Source: Desulfomonilaceae bacterium
Lineage (GTDB): Bacteria > Desulfobacterota > Desulfomonilia > Desulfomonilales > Desulfomonilaceae
Length of the DNA stretch: 64,000 nt
Reading direction: 5' to 3'
NCBI GenBank assembly: GCA_041662605.1
Contig: JBAZSD010000003.1
Span: 241,575 to 305,574, forward strand
The notes beneath the pieces are model-generated. The model ran no database searches. It was not told where the DNA came from and saw nothing but the letters and a program-made list of their open reading frames with translations. Each line of letters opens with the position of its first letter. The first letter of the stretch is position 1. A program made the position numbers and the translations under genes. Below are positions 63,367 through 64,000 of this stretch, piece after piece.

Positions 63367-63773
63367 TTTCTTTCTCCATCATTTTTTATTTTTCGCCTCA
63401 ACGGCTTAAACGGTTTGGCATGCCTGACTCGTTATTTGCGATATCCGTGCCATAACTAAAGGAGCCCTCATGAAATCTCGACAAAGCACAGCGAGTAAAT
63501 ATTTGTCCAGGCCGTATAATGAAATTCTCACTACGCTCGAAATGACGCCTTGCAAAGCGGAAATGCAGTGAATCATGTCTGTAAATTAATCTGACTCTTG
63601 TCCCGAAGAGCTTAGGCATGGAATCAGATGGAGATATGTGGAGTCAGATTCTATGGAAATGTTTCCATAAAGAGGTAAATCTCGCCGCAAAAGGTTGGCG
63701 TGCCCCAAAACCGTGATTGCGCTTGGCTATCTCTTTCCCGTGAGCTTTGAACTAAGGTACTACAAACAACGAA
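63367..63773. other. 407-base gap upstream of gvpA
   Basis: Should contain the gvpA promoter, but I cannot single out a reliable one. No gene with a good start signal is visible. Confidence 0.4.
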
Positions 63774-63899
63774 TTGCAGCGTGAAGAATTGGTGTCCATC
63801 ATTGACGACCTATCCCCCATCGAGGCGCTGATCCTAATTGGCTTGGTTTTCACTCTTCGTGGCTGGTATTTAGCCATGATCCTTCGCGAAAAAAAGTAA
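63774..63899 (+). CDS. Possible 41-residue membrane peptide
   Basis: Frame from TTG 63774 (MQREELVSIIDDLSPIEALI) with one hydrophobic segment, ALILIGLVFTLRGWYLAMIL, and a basic end REKK. There is no strong ribosome site. It could be a real small protein or chance. Confidence 0.3.
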   Translation: MQREELVSIIDDLSPIEALILIGLVFTLRGWYLAMILREKK

Positions 63900-63901
63900 A
63901 A

Positions 63902-63972
63902 AACCTCGTTGTTCTTGATAAATCAAGATGATAGTATTCTTTTATCACAGAGAAACCATCACCAACGAGGTT
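63902..63972. repeat. Nested stem-loop before the right-edge gene
   Basis: AACCTCGTTG (63902-63911) pairs perfectly with CAACGAGGTT (63963-63972); inside it TCTTGAT (63913-63919) pairs with ATCAAGA (63922-63928). The structure ends 8 bases before the ATG at 63981. Long 5' stems of this type protect insertion-sequence transposase genes from outside readthrough, or act as a regulator. Confidence 0.5.
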
Positions 63973-63980
63973 AATTAATT

Positions 63981-64000
63981 ATGTCACAAGGTCTTTTAGG
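63981..64000 (+). CDS. Start of a gene cut by the window edge
   Basis: ATG at 63981, preceded by GAGG at 63967-63970 within the stem-loop's right arm; encodes MSQGLL and runs off the window. The stem-loop context suggests a transposase, but six residues cannot show it. Confidence 0.4.

Overview
The window looks like a chromosome segment of a Gram-negative anaerobe, most likely a Desulfobacterota (former Deltaproteobacteria) species of moderate GC; this is an inference. The grounds are a full lipid A/outer-membrane assembly operon, a DUF362 ferredoxin-type protein, a stand-alone EtfBA pair, a 2[4Fe-4S] ferredoxin, an Fe-S type PurF and a probable selenocysteine-containing rhodanese. No rRNA is present; there are two tRNA genes.

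Layout. 1-6070: the end of an integrative element (DUF6573-like and DUF5131 proteins, a primase-helicase fusion, a tyrosine integrase) lying against the 3' end of tRNA-Gly(GCC). 6220-22430: minus-strand core genes, namely a MOSC protein, an EF-G paralogue, then an almost unbroken run lysS-lolC-lolD-bamA-skp-lpxD-lpxA-lpxI-msbA-lpxK-heptosyltransferase that makes and exports lipid A/LPS, releases lipoproteins and folds outer-membrane proteins. 22650-44300: housekeeping genes (corA, DUF362, purF, ispD, priA, thioredoxin, etfBA, cinA, polA, ferredoxin) mixed with less familiar envelope proteins. The most notable is 38443-39828, a secreted multi-rhodanese protein read through an in-frame TGA that falls exactly on the family's active-site cysteine.

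44428-53640: a tRNA-Ala(CGC) gene followed by an 8.4 kb island that ends in a second copy of the tRNA 3' half. The island carries a 1304-residue SIR2-domain protein resembling anti-phage defence sirtuins, an orphan DUF433 protein and an AbiE toxin-antitoxin locus whose toxin has lost its catalytic segment. A truncated integrase beyond the second tRNA copy suggests tandem accretion of two related elements. 53640-64000 is loosely packed accessory DNA: DUF421, rhomboid protease, SpeD, small stress-type membrane proteins, a stand-alone LigD-type phosphoesterase, a LOG-family protein, several pseudogenes, and a gas-vesicle pair (GvpA plus a protein with about 33-residue repeats like GvpC). A new gene begins at the right edge behind a nested stem-loop.
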